A DNA stretch of 64,000 bases from CAWHQZ01 sp963831645 (GTDB taxonomy: Bacteria; Pseudomonadota; Alphaproteobacteria; Rhizobiales; Aestuariivirgaceae). The notes beneath the pieces are model-generated. The model searched no databases and was not told where the DNA came from. It saw nothing but the letters and a program-made list of their open reading frames with translations. The stretch is taken from positions 310,001 to 374,000 of the forward strand of contig CAWHQZ010000017.1 of assembly GCA_963831645.1 (NCBI GenBank), read 5' to 3'. Shown piece after piece: positions 63,801 to 64,000 of the stretch (the stretch's first letter is position 1; each line of letters begins with the position of its first letter). The position numbers and the translations under genes are program-made.

Positions 63801-64000
63801 GCCATGCCGGAGCGCTGCGCATCGATCACATCCTCGGCGCGGCGCGGCAGTTCTGGGCGCCCCGGGGTGCTGCCGCCGCCGACGGCGCCTATGTGACGTT
63901 CCCCCTGGAGGACCTGATCGCGGTCATCGCGGAGGAAAGCCGGCGCGCCCGCTGCCTGGTGATCGGCGAGGACCTGGGAACGGTGCCGGAAGGCCTGCGG
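60854..64000 (+). CDS. GlgX-MalQ fusion: glycogen debranching enzyme joined to 4-alpha-glucanotransferase (runs off the window)
   Basis: One frame stays open from GTG 60854 through 64000 (1,049 codons, no stop). Residues about 30-640 are a GlgX-type debranching enzyme: CBM48 start (GVSLREEGVNVAVVSRHAEA), GH13 nucleophile in GVDGFRYDLATVM (about 337), acid/base in IHIAEPWDAGPGGYQLG (about 373) and Asp in YLASHDGFTLLDT (about 443). From about 655 a MalQ (GH77) part follows: INPLHHLFPGNRGRASPYQP, nucleophile in ALRIDHILGAARQFWAP (about 990), acid/base in VIGEDLGTVP (about 1038). The first 20 residues are coded by a REP-like palindrome, so a later start (TTG or GTG near 60935) is possible. It debranches limit dextrins and recycles maltooligosaccharides. 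Confidence 0.85.
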   Translation, partial: MSAEDQHPLGPRVKPEEGKEEGEAAPLGVSLREEGVNVAVVSRHAEAVFVCLFDGEEETARVQLPGRTGDVHHGFLPGIRAGQRYSFRAAGPWDPPRAHRFDPSKLLLDPCARAIDRPCAWHPELAVFGSDTAPLVPKCIVTYSEPQAPPLPAKAPGFIYEIAVRAFTRLHPAIPEHRRGTVGALAHPAVIDYLVGLGVDMVELMPLAAWIDERHLAPLKLANAWGYNPVSFFAPDPRLAPGGFAEIRAAVKALHEAGIRVVLDVVFNHTGESDLEGAVLSLRGLDNALYYLHEDGRPVNHAGTGNTLAVHRAPVAALVLDALRTWASATGVDGFRYDLATVMGRTARGFDPKAPLLMAIAHDPVLAPLIHIAEPWDAGPGGYQLGRFPRAWHEWNDRYRDDVRRFWKGDGSAGAFATRLAGSSDVFEPSGKPPSRGVNYLASHDGFTLLDTVSFAARQNEANGEGGRDGNPHEPSWVAADPKADVRAMLATLFLSRGLPMLTAGDELGRTQRGNNNAYAQDNPVTWLDWANADRDLIRFVAALVRFRRARGESFADRFLEAGEVLWLEADGTAFAGERWNAGDVSVLGLIAGDLAMWFNRSAAEADVRLSTARWSLALASATGSAVEGGRLVVAPRSVAVLEETPARGAGRGPGDEDVAALAAAAGIQPGWRDWSGAWRTVGLDTQRALLEALGFSLASAADVDEARHALAALKDGRVETHSGLCHLPAFVSEGRRVFGLASHLYALRDVRDAGIGDFETLAGFAETTARLGGALAGINPLHHLFPGNRGRASPYQPSDRRFLDPVYIDIHALGVKPEIPAKLRAGRYVDYPAVWRLKENVLIRAFAECGRAPEPAFEAFIAEGGAALARHGEFEARKAGASPRYHMWLQWVADRQLAAAAKRAKDAGLEVGFYRDLALGCAYDGGEVAAAPHLFATAVSLGAPPDRFNAAGQVWNLPPFNPHALARAQFRPYRDILRANMRHAGALRIDHILGAARQFWAPRGAAAADGAYVTFPLEDLIAVIAEESRRARCLVIGEDLGTVPEGLR
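60878..60914. repeat. Palindromic (REP-like) unit downstream of the GIY-YIG gene
   Basis: Inverted counterpart of 60513-60550 (CTGGGTCCTCGGGTCAAGCC and 17 more bases). It lies inside the first codons of the GlgX-MalQ frame, where it is read as PLGPRVKPEEGKEE. Confidence 0.7.

Noticed and set aside
1..64000. tRNA, rRNA or riboswitch genes
   Set aside because: I saw no cloverleaf with conserved TTCGA-type T-loop, no rRNA segments and no known riboswitch core; a dedicated search was not possible.

Overview
The window looks like a chromosomal segment of a high-GC alphaproteobacterium of the order Hyphomicrobiales (Rhizobiales), probably close to Bradyrhizobium. The reasons are a rhizobial-type glg cluster, FixJ- and Crp/Fnr-type regulators, a short DUF4167 protein, an 'HKFSVGQ'-type small protein and a C-x2-C/C-x2-C small protein of a kind I associate with Bradyrhizobium accessory DNA, and several pTyr-phosphatase and sulfite-exporter-like genes. 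This placement is inferred from gene content; there is no rRNA or tRNA in the window.

Region 1 (1-29 kb) is a mobile, decaying accessory region. Its main feature is nine ORF-less group II introns of about 650 bp: one at 1246-1893, seven directly head-to-tail at 8146-12692, and one at 20532-21179. Each has a 34-nt domain V, and in the intact copies a domain VI with bulged adenosine 7 nt from the 3' end. No intron-encoded reverse transcriptase is present. An apparently empty target site lies at 17735-17750. Two further repeat systems occur. A 1.09-kb block (1894-2983 and 17751-18840) carries a tyrosine phosphatase gene between two hairpin repeats. A 768-bp unit (2982-3749 and 21207-21974) carries a minimal tyrosine recombinase ending in a strong hairpin. 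Between these lie an orphan solute-binding protein, a sulfotransferase, two broken adenylate cyclase genes, four copies or fragments of a TauE/SafE permease, a frameshifted type II NADH dehydrogenase, remnants of PAS histidine kinases, a FixJ-like response regulator and a Crp/Fnr regulator.

Region 2 (29-43 kb) is more ordinary: a divergent Lrp regulator and EamA exporter, small exported proteins, DUF1330, a DHA2 drug exporter, and a FadR-type regulator convergent with a ribose-type (CUT2) ABC operon. In that operon one permease is intact, but the ATPase, the other permease and the binding protein carry many frameshifts while their motifs stay intact. A uvrD/pcrA helicase and a vapBC toxin-antitoxin pair follow.

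Region 3 (43-64 kb) is the glycogen cluster: glgP, then 8 kb of inserted genes (a decayed toxin-antitoxin, a TIGR03032 protein, a large autotransporter and an outer-membrane barrel), then glgB, hicAB, glgC, glgA, pgm, a GIY-YIG gene flanked by inverted palindromes, and a long ORF fusing a GlgX-type debranching enzyme to a MalQ-type glucanotransferase, which runs off the window. GlgC makes ADP-glucose, GlgA elongates, GlgB branches, GlgP and GlgX degrade, MalQ recycles maltodextrins and Pgm interconverts glucose phosphates. Junctions glgC/glgA and glgA/pgm overlap by 4 nt.

Single-base frameshifts are frequent across the whole window, including in glgA and pgm. Some of these may be sequence errors rather than true decay, and I mark this where it matters.
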